Below, piece by piece: positions 47,777-56,869 of a stretch of DNA of 64,000 bases. Position 1 is the stretch's first letter. Every line of letters begins with the position of its first letter. The position numbers and the translations under genes are program-made. The notes under the pieces were generated by a model. That model was not told the DNA's origin. It worked only from the letters and a program-made list of their open reading frames with translations, and made no database searches. Source of the stretch: Candidatus Jidaibacter acanthamoeba (GTDB lineage Bacteria; Pseudomonadota; Alphaproteobacteria; Rickettsiales; Midichloriaceae); NCBI RefSeq assembly GCF_000815465.1, contig NZ_JSWE01000058.1, positions 1 through 64,000 of the forward strand, written 5' to 3'.

Positions 47777-48463
47777 TTAGTTGTTATAAGATTTCCACAA
47801 AGAATTAGGAATTTTTTCAACAAAATCTTTATGGAGTTTTTCTTCCTGCGTAGTTATTTGGAACCTACGATAAGGGAAGTTACTTTCCGCTTTAATTGTT
47901 TTCATTATGTTATCAACGTCTTCTGCAAAACTTAGGGTTGATTGGGAGCCTTCAAGAAGCGCAATATAAACCTGAGCAAGTAATTCGGAGTCAATTAAAG
48001 CACCATGCTTCTCACGGTTTTCCAAGCTGATGTTAAACCGCTGACATAAAGCATCAAGGCTTGCAGGCGATTTAGGGAACTTGCGTCTTGCTAGAGTTAA
48101 AGTATCTATAACATTATCAAAATTTAAAAGTTTAAGCGAAATTAAATTCAGTTCATAATTAATAAAACCGATATCGAAACCGGCATTATGAATGATTAAG
48201 TTACCACCTTCTAAAAAATTTAGAAAGTCGTTAACAATATCTTTAAAAAGAGGTTTATCCAGCAAAAACTTTGAAGAAATACCGTGAATTGCATAGGAAT
48301 CTGAGGGCACATCTCGAAGCGGATTAATATAAGTATGATAGGTTCTACCAGTTATTTCACGATTAATTAATTCCACGCAACCGATTTCAATAATCCGATG
48401 ACCTTCATAAGGGTTAAGGCCTGTGGTTTCCGTATCTAATACTATTTCTCTTATATCTGCCAT
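47777..48463 (-). CDS. dnaQ: DNA polymerase III epsilon subunit (3'-5' exonuclease)
   Basis: DnaQ is the proofreading exonuclease of the replicative polymerase. The 228-residue product has the DEDDh motifs: LDTETTGL near residue 10, LIIHNAGFDIGFIN near 90-102, and EKHGALIDSELLAQVY near 152-167. The C-terminal tail includes the region that binds DnaE. The start lies within the end of coaE: the two genes overlap by 50 bp in different frames. Confidence 0.96.
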   Translation of the reverse strand: MADIREIVLDTETTGLNPYEGHRIIEIGCVELINREITGRTYHTYINPLRDVPSDSYAIHGISSKFLLDKPLFKDIVNDFLNFLEGGNLIIHNAGFDIGFINYELNLISLKLLNFDNVIDTLTLARRKFPKSPASLDALCQRFNISLENREKHGALIDSELLAQVYIALLEGSQSTLSFAEDVDNIMKTIKAESNFPYRRFQITTQEEKLHKDFVEKIPNSLWKSYNN

Positions 48464-49058
48464 ATACTAAAATTTTAATTTGTTTAAACGTATGTGCCAT
48501 GCTGACACCTGTATTAATAATAAAATCAGAATTTTTGATTCTATAATTATCCGTAGTTTGCCGCTCCACAATAGCATTAAATTTATCAATAGTCATATTT
48601 TTTCTCTGCAAAACCCGATTTAGTTGGGTCTCTTTATTAACAATCGCACTTATTGTAATATCAAAACCATACGGGTGAGCAGTTTCAAATAAGAGAGGTA
48701 CTTCTACTACTATTGATGTTTTACTGTGCTTTTTTATTTGTTTAACGAACTTATATAAATCTTCTCTGACGATTGGATGAACGATAGATTCTAATTTTAT
48801 CAAATCATCTTTATTACTGAAAACTTTTTTAGCCAGTAGTTGTTTATCAATCATATAAGGAGTTGCACACTCAGGGAAAGCAGCTGCTACTGCCTGATAG
48901 GCACTGCCACCCTTTTTATACATATCGGCAATTATCTGATCAAAGGAATAGATGACAAATCCTAAGCGTCGGAAGCATCTTAAAATAAAAGATTTCCCGG
49001 CACCGATTCCACCCGTAATCGCAATTATTTGACCATATTTATTTAGTTGCTTCTTCAT
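48414..49058 (-). CDS. coaE: Dephospho-CoA kinase
   Basis: CoaE performs the last step of coenzyme A synthesis. The 214-residue product has the P-loop ITGGIGAGKS near residue 13-22, SFDQIIADMYKKGG, and VVEVPLLFE in the CoA domain. I chose the ATG at 49058 (MKKQLNKYGQI); an ATG 18 bp upstream is also in frame. The gene overlaps the end of the glycosyltransferase by about 20 bp and the start of dnaQ by 50 bp. The coaE-dnaQ pair is common in alphaproteobacteria. Confidence 0.94.
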   Translation of the reverse strand: MKKQLNKYGQIIAITGGIGAGKSFILRCFRRLGFVIYSFDQIIADMYKKGGSAYQAVAAAFPECATPYMIDKQLLAKKVFSNKDDLIKLESIVHPIVREDLYKFVKQIKKHSKTSIVVEVPLLFETAHPYGFDITISAIVNKETQLNRVLQRKNMTIDKFNAIVERQTTDNYRIKNSDFIINTGVSMAHTFKQIKILVYGRYKRNSIRYGNHRP

Positions 49059-49995
49059 CTTTAGTATAAACTTCATTAATTAAATAAATGGGGCGGTTTT
49101 TAGTTTCTTTATAAACTCGGGCTATATATTCTCCGATTACTCCAAGGCTTATCAATTGCACTCCTCCCATAAAAAGTATTGCAACCATTATTGAAGCATA
49201 TCCCGGAAGCTCAATACCGTAAAATATAGTTCTAAGTACAAGAAATAACGCATAACTTAAAGAGAAAAGTGAGATCATCACCCCAATATAAAGCCAAATT
49301 TTAAGCGGTAGGGTAGAAAATGAGAAAATGCCGTCCAGAGCGAAGCTAAAGAGTTTTCTATAGTCCCAAGAAGTTTGGCCATGCTTTCTTTTCGGTCGAT
49401 CAAAAGTAATGGTGGCGGTTTTAAACCCTACCCAAGAAAATATACCTTTCATAAAACGATTTTTTTCTCGTAATAATTTTATCTTCTCAACTACTTTTTT
49501 ATCCATTAACCTAAAATCGCCCGTGTTCTCCGGTAGCGGAGTTTTAGATAATTTTAAAAATAGTTTATAGAACATTTTAGCGGTAAACTTTTTGATAAAG
49601 CTCTCACCTTCGCGATTATTGCGCTTAGCTAAAACGACATCATAACCTTGCTGCCATAAGCTTATCATTGAGGGGATGAGTTCAGGGGGATCCTGAAAAT
49701 CCGCATCCATCGGAATAATGATATCCCCGCTTGCATAATCTAAACCGCAGGTTAAAGCTGCTTCCTTGCCGAAATTTCTGGTTAAATCTATTATCTTTAT
49801 ATGATCGTGATTCAAATATATTTCATTTAATGCTTCTATAGTATCGTCTTGGCTTCCATCATTAATAAATATGATTTCATAAGTTTTTTTTAAATGACCA
49901 ATTGTTTGCATAATACTCATATAAGCCTCTTTAATGCCTTGAGACTCATTATAGCATGGTATTACTATGGATATTTTATATACTTCTTGCCGCAT
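49039..49995 (-). CDS. GT2 glycosyltransferase, GtrB/ArnC-like
   Basis: The 318-residue product has VIPCYNESQGIKEAY, FINDGSQDDT and DADFQDPPELIP (metal-binding Asp-x-Asp) in the GT-A domain and two C-terminal membrane helices at about residues 233-255 and 268-290. The architecture is that of polyprenyl-phosphate glycosyltransferases. It resembles the protein at 41150 but is not a recent copy. It leads a compact reverse operon with coaE and dnaQ, with overlaps at each junction. Confidence 0.9.
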   Translation of the reverse strand: MRQEVYKISIVIPCYNESQGIKEAYMSIMQTIGHLKKTYEIIFINDGSQDDTIEALNEIYLNHDHIKIIDLTRNFGKEAALTCGLDYASGDIIIPMDADFQDPPELIPSMISLWQQGYDVVLAKRNNREGESFIKKFTAKMFYKLFLKLSKTPLPENTGDFRLMDKKVVEKIKLLREKNRFMKGIFSWVGFKTATITFDRPKRKHGQTSWDYRKLFSFALDGIFSFSTLPLKIWLYIGVMISLFSLSYALFLVLRTIFYGIELPGYASIMVAILFMGGVQLISLGVIGEYIARVYKETKNRPIYLINEVYTKDEEATK

Positions 49996-50098
49996 GTATT
50001 CTTTCCTAAATACTTTTTATAGTAATATAACAAAAAACTTATTGTACAGAATTGTTTTCTCGCGTATCAACTTTTCGGAAGAATATTGAGAATAAAAT

Positions 50099-50734
50099 AT
50101 GTTGAAAGCTAAGCAAATCAATGAAATTTTTGAAAGGTTTTCCGCTAACAAACCTGATCCTAAAATTGAGCTGGATTATTATTGTCCTTTTACATTATTA
50201 GTTGCGGTAGTTTTATCGGCGCAAGCAACCGATAAAGGGGTGAACCGTGTAACCCCCAAGTTATTTGAGATTGCAAACACTCCGCAAAAGATGATTGAGC
50301 TCGGAGAAGAAAAACTAAAAGAAATAATAAAGTCTATCGGTTTATATAATGCAAAAGCAAAGAATATAATTTTAATGAGTAAAGCTTTAATTGAAAGGTT
50401 CGGGGGCGAAGTGCCGGCTTCAATGATTGAGTTATCTTCCCTTCCCGGGGTAGGGAGAAAATCGGCAAATGTTATTTTGAATTGTGTATTTAATGAGCCG
50501 ACCATAGCGGTGGATACGCATATTTTTCGCGTATCCAATCGAATAGGTTTTTGTAAAACTAATACTCCCGAAAAAACTGAACTGGAACTAATGAAAAAAG
50601 TTCCTGCTAAGTGGAGACCTAAGGCGCATTTCTGGTTAGTTCTGCATGGGCGTTATACCTGTAAGGCAAGGAAACCTGAGTGCGGTTCATGTATTATTAA
50701 TGATATATGTGAGTATAAATATAAGTGTTTTTAA
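50099..50734 (+). CDS. nth: Endonuclease III
   Basis: Nth is a DNA glycosylase/AP lyase that removes oxidised pyrimidines. The 211-residue product has a helix-hairpin-helix LPGVGRKSANVIL with the catalytic Lys, VDTHIFRVSNRIG with the catalytic Asp, and a C-terminal four-Cys iron-sulfur cluster (Cys-x6-Cys-x2-Cys-x5-Cys, from CKARKPECGSC onward). The length is standard. It overlaps the end of the converging gene by 4 bp. Confidence 0.97.
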   Translation: MLKAKQINEIFERFSANKPDPKIELDYYCPFTLLVAVVLSAQATDKGVNRVTPKLFEIANTPQKMIELGEEKLKEIIKSIGLYNAKAKNIILMSKALIERFGGEVPASMIELSSLPGVGRKSANVILNCVFNEPTIAVDTHIFRVSNRIGFCKTNTPEKTELELMKKVPAKWRPKAHFWLVLHGRYTCKARKPECGSCIINDICEYKYKCF

Positions 50735-52275
50735 GCTCTACCTATATCCTGGTGTTTAACCCGCTGGTTGAATATTATTAGGCTAGGCTCTTCTCCGTTG
50801 CAGGCAGCTTTACATTTTTCATATAAATCCATTGCCTCACCAAGGGAGGCTAAACCATTGAAGCCTGCTTTGCCTTTTTCCAGCTTCCCTAAAATTCTGT
50901 CACCGGTGCTACGTGGTCTGATTTCATATTTATCCGAAGATTTAATGTATTTTATAGAGGAATTCTTGTTAGATACATGCCCGCTAGCTAATGATCTTTC
51001 AAATAAATTTTCATCACCTTTATATTTTTTTAGCTCAAGTACTCCCCAAGTGTTTTTGAGTAATCCAGAATCAATTTTATAAAAAGTATAAATTTCCGTA
51101 GTTATTTTATAAGGGGTTGTAAAATCTTGTTCTTGTTCCATTTGGGGAAGTTGCTCTTTTTTATCAATGCTACCCGGCACCCTGGACGTTGAAGGTCGGG
51201 TTTTAACTTTTTCCTTAACTCTGTGTCTAAGTCTATCGTCCGGTTCCTTATCCGGTTTAGCATAATCAATAGTAGCAATGTTTTTTCTTAAATCTGTAAT
51301 CTCCTGTTCAGCTGTTTTATTCTCTTCTTGCATTCTCTTATATTCAAATCGTTGTTTTTTAGTCCAAGGCTCGCGTATAGGTTTATTACCCACTTCCAGA
51401 ATCTCCTTATTAGTATTTGCAAAAGCATTGATAAAAGGAGATCTGATATCTGGAATATAACCGAATGCATTTAATCCTAAAATGCATGTATCGACCGCAG
51501 TTTTGCCTAAAAACCATACTGCCTTGTCTACAATCGAGATAAGAGGTATAGTTGAATAGATCAGTTGCCTTATTTCCAGATTGGAAGCACTATGAATGGA
51601 ATAAGACGAGTGATTTTTAAAACAATATACGATAGTATTATGAAAACCGAATTGGTTTACGGGATTCATATAATACTGCATACCGTGTAAGCATGCTGAT
51701 AAAAAGATATCAATAGCTGATGAAGTAAGTAATCTGCTTATATAACCAGTTTTACTGAACTCGTTGTCATATGAAATTAATTCTAAGCTTCTTAAAAAGT
51801 TACTTGCTCTTAAAGAAACAAATGAAATAGCAGCTGCAGATAATTGAGTAATGCATGCATTTAAGATTAAATCTTCAGCAGGATATCCTACAACATAAAT
51901 TAAAAATAAAGCAGGTATTGCGCTGAGTGCAAGTGAAGTAGTATATTTAAAAAGCGGCCTAATATTTGAGTTATCAGTATAAAGCTTCGCACTGGAAGCG
52001 GTTATGCTTATAATACGATGTATCAGTGATAAAGCAAACAGATCTCCTAACCTTTCGGCATCAGTTAATAACCTTATATTGCTTGATAATACGCCGGAAA
52101 TGGAAATTTTATCCGGTGTTGAAATAGAGCCCGGCCAAATCCCTTGCAGCATTCTCACTATAGTTGTTGATTTGGAACCGAACAAACTGACTGACTGATC
52201 CCTAAGAAACAGAGTAGTATCTCTTTCAAAATAAATTTTATCGCAGAAATGAATTGAGGAAATTTTATTGTTCAT
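50731..52275 (-). CDS. Hypothetical membrane protein with charged C-terminal half
   Basis: I do not recognise this 514-residue protein. Hydrophobic segments occupy about residues 110-175 and 180-205, followed by a weakly hydrophobic region to about 260. A short coiled coil (KKQRFEYKRMQEENKTAEQE) lies near residue 305-330, then a basic/acidic disordered stretch and a C-terminal soluble domain. The segment near 160-235 (NFLRSLELISYDNEFSK ... ) shares a loose pattern with the paralogous pair at 31478 and 33492. It lies 24 bp after the next gene upstream on the reverse strand, so they form an operon. Confidence 0.62.
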   Translation of the reverse strand: MNNKISSIHFCDKIYFERDTTLFLRDQSVSLFGSKSTTIVRMLQGIWPGSISTPDKISISGVLSSNIRLLTDAERLGDLFALSLIHRIISITASSAKLYTDNSNIRPLFKYTTSLALSAIPALFLIYVVGYPAEDLILNACITQLSAAAISFVSLRASNFLRSLELISYDNEFSKTGYISRLLTSSAIDIFLSACLHGMQYYMNPVNQFGFHNTIVYCFKNHSSYSIHSASNLEIRQLIYSTIPLISIVDKAVWFLGKTAVDTCILGLNAFGYIPDIRSPFINAFANTNKEILEVGNKPIREPWTKKQRFEYKRMQEENKTAEQEITDLRKNIATIDYAKPDKEPDDRLRHRVKEKVKTRPSTSRVPGSIDKKEQLPQMEQEQDFTTPYKITTEIYTFYKIDSGLLKNTWGVLELKKYKGDENLFERSLASGHVSNKNSSIKYIKSSDKYEIRPRSTGDRILGKLEKGKAGFNGLASLGEAMDLYEKCKAACNGEEPSLIIFNQRVKHQDIGRA

Positions 52276-52299
52276 AATTTAACCATTGCTTTTTATATT

Positions 52300-53391
52300 T
52301 TAATAAGAGTATATGTCATTGAAATTACCGACGGCTGCTAGTGCTTCCTCCATGGTGCGGCAATCAAAGGTGTATAAGTCATTACGGGCGGTATGCATCT
52401 GATCATCCGAATCCGAATAACTACTTTCAATCATCTCCTTACATGCTTTTTGAGCATTCTCCGTGGCCATAGAAATAGAGGCTAACGTACCGCTTAATCC
52501 TTCGCATAGTTTTATTTCAGTAATTGAGTGAACTTTATAATTTTTAGGTTTCAGAGTAAATTTATCTCCTTCATCAATGATTAATATGGTTCCTTCGTTA
52601 TTATTGCTTATACAGGACCTCCACTTACTTAATTTTTCCAAAAACTCCAGACCGAATAATTTAGGTAAAGAAGCCTTGTAGTCTTCATAAATATCGTCTT
52701 GTTGGATAATTGCTTGTTCATCTTTATATATGAAAGCATTTTCTATCTGGTCAATATGAAGCGGTACACATTTGGAATTCTCTTTACCTGCTAAAAGATA
52801 AGTTAAAAAGTATTTATCTATACCGTAATATTTTTTATTACTGCCGTCATTAAAATCACTTTTTTGTATGGTTCCTAATAAGCGATCATGAAATTCGGTT
52901 TCCGGAATATGAAATAAATAAGATTTTTGCCATAAGGTATAAAACTCTTCAGGTTTATTTTGGTTCATCTCCGTGACCGGCTTAGAGCCGAGCCAGGAAA
53001 TCAAAGATTGTGAAGCGATAAACATTTGGTCAAGGGCAGAGGGTACATGTAATTTTATAATTGCACTATATATCCATGGATTGTCAAAAACTTTTATCAC
53101 GTTTGTAATAGTATCACTTTCATCATAAAGTGAAATATGCCTGTAATCAGACAAATCTCTGACATAATACAGTTTGTTGGCAAGGTTTTTATATTCTGGC
53201 GTGCTAATTTCGAGTGCCATAACTTCTAATTTTTTAGCCACATGATAAGCTTTGGCAGCACGTAGGGCTGGATCGGATATGTTGCCGGACATCTGGTAAT
53301 CATTAAACTCACACGGTCGGCAGTTCTTATATCTCAAACCAACTAGTTCTAAGACTTCAATTCTATCCAGTTCGCAAATAACTTTAAACAT
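52300..53391 (-). CDS. Hypothetical soluble protein
   Basis: I do not recognise this 363-residue protein. It begins MFKVICELDRIEVLEL, then has CRPCEFNDY with a Cys-x2-Cys, and shows no signal peptide or strong membrane segment. The C-terminal part (TLASISMATENAQKACKEM, NDLYTFDCRTMEEALAAV) is helical. It precedes the 514-residue gene by 24 bp on the same strand. The pair lies between housekeeping genes and has the look of a lineage-specific accessory operon. Confidence 0.62.
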   Translation of the reverse strand: MFKVICELDRIEVLELVGLRYKNCRPCEFNDYQMSGNISDPALRAAKAYHVAKKLEVMALEISTPEYKNLANKLYYVRDLSDYRHISLYDESDTITNVIKVFDNPWIYSAIIKLHVPSALDQMFIASQSLISWLGSKPVTEMNQNKPEEFYTLWQKSYLFHIPETEFHDRLLGTIQKSDFNDGSNKKYYGIDKYFLTYLLAGKENSKCVPLHIDQIENAFIYKDEQAIIQQDDIYEDYKASLPKLFGLEFLEKLSKWRSCISNNNEGTILIIDEGDKFTLKPKNYKVHSITEIKLCEGLSGTLASISMATENAQKACKEMIESSYSDSDDQMHTARNDLYTFDCRTMEEALAAVGNFNDIYSY

Positions 53392-53577
53392 AGTTTTTGT
53401 TGATTTTAAATAAAAATAATAAAATATTTTATTATTTTAGCCGAAAAATTCAATACTCAATATATTAATTTTTTTAAAACTTACGTAAATAAAGTTGTTT
53501 AAATCTACTAGACCCATATTAAAAAAAGTATATAATATTGGTTTAACTATTAAAAATAAACCTTGTGACGAGGAATT

Positions 53578-54075
53578 ATGAACGGAATTTTTAAAAAATA
53601 TGTAGCATTAACTGCGGTTGTATTTACGCTTGCAGGCTGTGATAACATGGCTTTAACTAATGAAGCGGGGTATGCAAATAAAAGAACTATCGGCGGTTTA
53701 ACCGGGGCGGTAGCAGGTGCTTGGGTCGGATCTAACATGGGTAAGGGTAAAGGTCAGATCGCAGCAATCGCGGCAGGAACTTTACTTGGCGCATTAGGCG
53801 GAAGTTCGCTGGGTTCTTCTTTAGATAGGGCGGATGTAGCTAATCATAATAATACCGCGCAAAGAGCTTTAGAAGCAAACAGAACAGGTGTAGCTTCAAC
53901 TTGGAGCAACCCGGATACCGGTGCATCAGGTGTAGTTACCCCGGCAAAAACTTATGAAGAGCATGGAAAGTATTGCAGAGAATATACCCAAACTGTTAAG
54001 GTAGGTAATAAAATTCAAGAGGCATACGGTAAGGCATGCCGTAACCCAGACGGTACTTGGCAAATTGTTCAGTAA
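53578..54075 (+). CDS. 17 kDa surface antigen-like lipoprotein
   Basis: This is a homologue of the Rickettsia 17 kDa outer-membrane antigen. The 165-residue product has a lipoprotein signal with LAGC (Cys21), a glycine-zipper membrane domain at about residues 39-85 (GGLTGAVAGAWVGSNMGKGKG, GTLLGALGG) and the C-terminal domain with TPAKTYEEHGKYCREYTQTV and CRNPDGTWQIV, a diagnostic match. GAGGAATT precedes the ATG. It heads a forward run of genes with short gaps. Confidence 0.93.
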   Translation: MNGIFKKYVALTAVVFTLAGCDNMALTNEAGYANKRTIGGLTGAVAGAWVGSNMGKGKGQIAAIAAGTLLGALGGSSLGSSLDRADVANHNNTAQRALEANRTGVASTWSNPDTGASGVVTPAKTYEEHGKYCREYTQTVKVGNKIQEAYGKACRNPDGTWQIVQ

Positions 54076-54108
54076 GTAAATAGTGGTATATAAAATTTTG
54101 AGGATAAT

Positions 54109-54945
54109 ATGTCTGAAGCAATTACAGTGCAAGGTTTGCCGAAAGGTGAGCTCTTAAAGGGCAAAAAAGGTTTGATTATGGGGGTGGCAAATAATAAGTC
54201 ATTGGCTTGGGGAATTTCTCATGCTTCTTATTTACAAGGTGCTGAACTTGCATTTTCTTACCAAGGGGAAGCTTTAGAGAAAAGGATTTCGCCGCTTGCG
54301 GAATCAATCAGTTCGGATACACTTATTGCTTGTGATGTTTCAGATATGAACTCCGTAGATGCAGCATTTAAACTTATTAAAGAAAAATGGGGTAAGCTAG
54401 ATTTTTTAGTGCACTCAATCGCTTATTCTAATAAAGATGAGCTTAAAGGCAGATATGTCGATACATCTTTAGAAAATTTCCTACATACAATGAATATTTC
54501 CTGTTATTCATTCATAGCGACCGCAAAGCGTGCAGCAGAGCTAATGAAAGACGGTGGAAGCATAGTAACACTTACTTATTATGGAGCCGAAAAAGTTATT
54601 CCTAATTATAATGTTATGGGAGTAGCAAAAGCTGCGCTGGAAGCAAGCGTTAAATATATTGCAGCAGATTTAGGGGAAAAAAACATCAGAGTAAACGCAA
54701 TTTCTTCCGGGCCGGTAAAGACATTGGCAGCTTCAGGGATCGGAGATTTTAGAAGCTTCTTAAAATGGAGTGAAGATAATACGCCGCTTAAAAGAAATAC
54801 TACTCTTGAAGATGTCGGCGGAACAGCCGTATATTTATTAAGTGACTTATCAAGCGGTGTAACCGGGGAAGTTATTCATGTTGATAGTGGTTATCATGTA
54901 ATGGGTATGAAAATGTTAAGTCCAGAAAATAACTCTGAAGAATAA
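54109..54945 (+). CDS. fabI: Enoyl-[acyl-carrier-protein] reductase FabI
   Basis: FabI performs the last step of each fatty acid elongation cycle. The 278-residue product has the Rossmann start GLIMGVANNKSLAWGI typical of FabI and the catalytic Tyr-x6-Lys in YNVMGVAK, preceded by TYYGAEKVIPN. VNAISSGPVKTLAASGI follows. The length is slightly above the 260-residue norm because of an N-terminal lead (LPKGELLKGKK). AGGATAAT precedes the ATG. Confidence 0.96.
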   Translation: MSEAITVQGLPKGELLKGKKGLIMGVANNKSLAWGISHASYLQGAELAFSYQGEALEKRISPLAESISSDTLIACDVSDMNSVDAAFKLIKEKWGKLDFLVHSIAYSNKDELKGRYVDTSLENFLHTMNISCYSFIATAKRAAELMKDGGSIVTLTYYGAEKVIPNYNVMGVAKAALEASVKYIAADLGEKNIRVNAISSGPVKTLAASGIGDFRSFLKWSEDNTPLKRNTTLEDVGGTAVYLLSDLSSGVTGEVIHVDSGYHVMGMKMLSPENNSEE

Positions 54946-54985
54946 TTAAAACTTGAGCGCAAAGGAGTAATAAAATCTTGTCTAT

Positions 54986-56203
54986 ATGGCGCTAATTGTA
55001 CAAAAATTTGGTGGTACATCGGTTGGGACTCTTGAGAGAATAAGAAATGTTGCTAAAATTATTCAAAAAGAAAGAGAGCAGGGCAATAAAGTTGTCGTGG
55101 TGGTGTCAGCAATGGCCGGTGTTACTGATAATTTAGTAAATGACGCTCTTTTCTTATCTCGCATTAAAACTAATGAGGAATTAGCTGAGTATGACTCTAT
55201 TATTGCAGCAGGAGAGCAAATATCATGCGGCTTAATTGCTCTTGCGTTAATAAATAAAGGCATTAAAGCACGTTCGTGGTTGGGATGGCAGGTGCCGATA
55301 TTTACTGACGGGATATTTTCAAACGGAAAAATAACTCATATAGAAACCAAACAATTGATGAAGTGTTTAGAGGAGGGTGAAATACCTGTAATAGCGGGCT
55401 TTCAAGGGGTTTATAATGATCGGATAATAACTCTCGGTCGCGGAGGTTCCGATACAACCGCTGCCGCAATTGCAGCTGCGCTCAAGGCTGATAGGTGTGA
55501 TATTTATACTGATGTAGATGGGGTTTATACCGCGGATCCCAGGATAGTACCGAAAGCCGGAAAACTAAAGCATGTCGCTTTTGATGAAATGTTGGAAATG
55601 GCATCTTCAGGTGCAAAAGTATTGCATTCACGATGTGTGGAAATCGCTATGAAATTTGACTTAAAAATGCAGGTTTTATCAAGTTTTGATAACGGAGTAG
55701 GAACTATGATTGTAGGAGAAGACCAAATTGTTGAAAAGCATATTGTTACAGGAATCACCTGTAAGGGTGATATTGCAAGTATTACATTAAAAGCTATGTC
55801 GGATGTCCCGGGATCAGCTTCTCAGCTGTTTAATTCTATGGAAGAAAAGAATATAAATGTTGATTTAATTGTGCAAAATATCGGCAGTAGAGGTAAAACC
55901 GACCTCACTATCACCATTGCTAAAAATGATCTTGACAAGGCTTTGGATTCAATCGAGACTAATAAAAAGATAAACTGCCGCGATATTATTGTAGATGATA
56001 ACGTCGCTAAAATTTCAATAATCGGCATTGGAATGAAATCTCATTCAGGGGTTGCACAAAAGATGTTTCAAATTTTAGCGGATAGAGGTATAAATATATT
56101 AGTAATATCAACTTCTGAAATTAAAATTAGCGTGCTTGTTCATGCTGAATATAAAGAATTGGCAGTAAGGGCTTTACATGCAGGATATGGTTTAGATAAG
56201 TGA
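54986..56203 (+). CDS. lysC: Aspartate kinase
   Basis: Aspartokinase starts the pathway to diaminopimelate, lysine, threonine and methionine. The 405-residue product has QKFGGTSVG at the N-terminus, GRGGSDTTAAAIAAALKAD in the kinase domain and two ACT domains at the C-terminus, as in the alpha-subunit form that is inhibited by lysine or threonine. In an intracellular bacterium it most likely feeds diaminopimelate synthesis for the wall. It is followed 7 bp later by a small lipoprotein gene. Confidence 0.96.
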   Translation: MALIVQKFGGTSVGTLERIRNVAKIIQKEREQGNKVVVVVSAMAGVTDNLVNDALFLSRIKTNEELAEYDSIIAAGEQISCGLIALALINKGIKARSWLGWQVPIFTDGIFSNGKITHIETKQLMKCLEEGEIPVIAGFQGVYNDRIITLGRGGSDTTAAAIAAALKADRCDIYTDVDGVYTADPRIVPKAGKLKHVAFDEMLEMASSGAKVLHSRCVEIAMKFDLKMQVLSSFDNGVGTMIVGEDQIVEKHIVTGITCKGDIASITLKAMSDVPGSASQLFNSMEEKNINVDLIVQNIGSRGKTDLTITIAKNDLDKALDSIETNKKINCRDIIVDDNVAKISIIGIGMKSHSGVAQKMFQILADRGINILVISTSEIKISVLVHAEYKELAVRALHAGYGLDK

Positions 56204-56210
56204 GGGAAAA

Positions 56211-56381
56211 ATGAAAATTAAACAAATAATTTTTTTAACGATGCTTGGGATGATGATTTCATCTTGTGCGGCGGTAGATCCGACCAGGAATGATTTAAAA
56301 AGCCCGTGCGTGGCAAATGACGAGGCCGGAGGTGCAAACCCATGTATCAGGAGAAAACCTCTTGAAAACTTTATAGTATAG
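56211..56381 (+). CDS. Small lipoprotein (56 residues)
   Basis: This short gene encodes a lipoprotein signal (MKIKQIIFLTMLGMMISSC, lipid-modified Cys19) followed by AVDPTRNDLKSPCVANDE and NPCIRRKPLENFIV. Two further cysteines, in SPC and NPC, could form a disulfide. The pattern SPCV...NPC.RR is close to what I remember of small rickettsial lipoproteins of unknown function; I cannot verify the family name. TGAGGGAAAA gives a good ribosome binding site. It lies between lysC and ndk, 7 bp after lysC. Confidence 0.8.
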   Translation: MKIKQIIFLTMLGMMISSCAAVDPTRNDLKSPCVANDEAGGANPCIRRKPLENFIV

Positions 56382-56420
56382 CATATAATCACGTTCCTTA
56401 TTTCAAATTTGAGGAAAATT

Positions 56421-56843
56421 ATGGGTTTAGAAAGAACTTTGTCAATTATTAAGCCTGATGCTACTAGAAGAAACTTAACAGGCGCCATTAATGAGCGCTT
56501 TGAAAAATCCGGTTTAAAGATTGTTGCACAAAAAAGATTGCAGCTAACCGAAGAACAAGCTAAGCAATTTTACATTGTACATAAAGATAGGCCTTTTTAT
56601 GGTGAATTGGTAAGTTTCATGATTTCAGGAGCGGTTGTCGCACAAGTACTGGAAGGGGAAAATGCAGTTGCTAAAAATAGAGAAATAATGGGAGCAACCA
56701 ATCCTAAAGATGCAGCAGACGGTACAATCAGAAAAGATTTTGCTGAAAGTATCGAAGCGAATTCCGTGCACGGTTCAGATTCTTTAGAAAATGCAAAGAA
56801 CGAAATCAGTTTCTTTTTCAGCGAAATGGAAATTTGCCGATAA
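56421..56843 (+). CDS. ndk: Nucleoside diphosphate kinase
   Basis: NDK balances nucleoside triphosphate pools. The 140-residue product starts [18 protein letters not shown] and has the active-site NSVHGSDS with the phosphorylated His, and [18 protein letters not shown]. The length is standard. A TTG at 56409 is in frame, but the ATG at 56421 follows GAGGAAA and matches the family start. Confidence 0.97.
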   Translation: MGLERTLSIIKPDATRRNLTGAINERFEKSGLKIVAQKRLQLTEEQAKQFYIVHKDRPFYGELVSFMISGAVVAQVLEGENAVAKNREIMGATNPKDAADGTIRKDFAESIEANSVHGSDSLENAKNEISFFFSEMEICR

Positions 56844-56869
56844 TTAATAATTAATACTGGATACATTTT

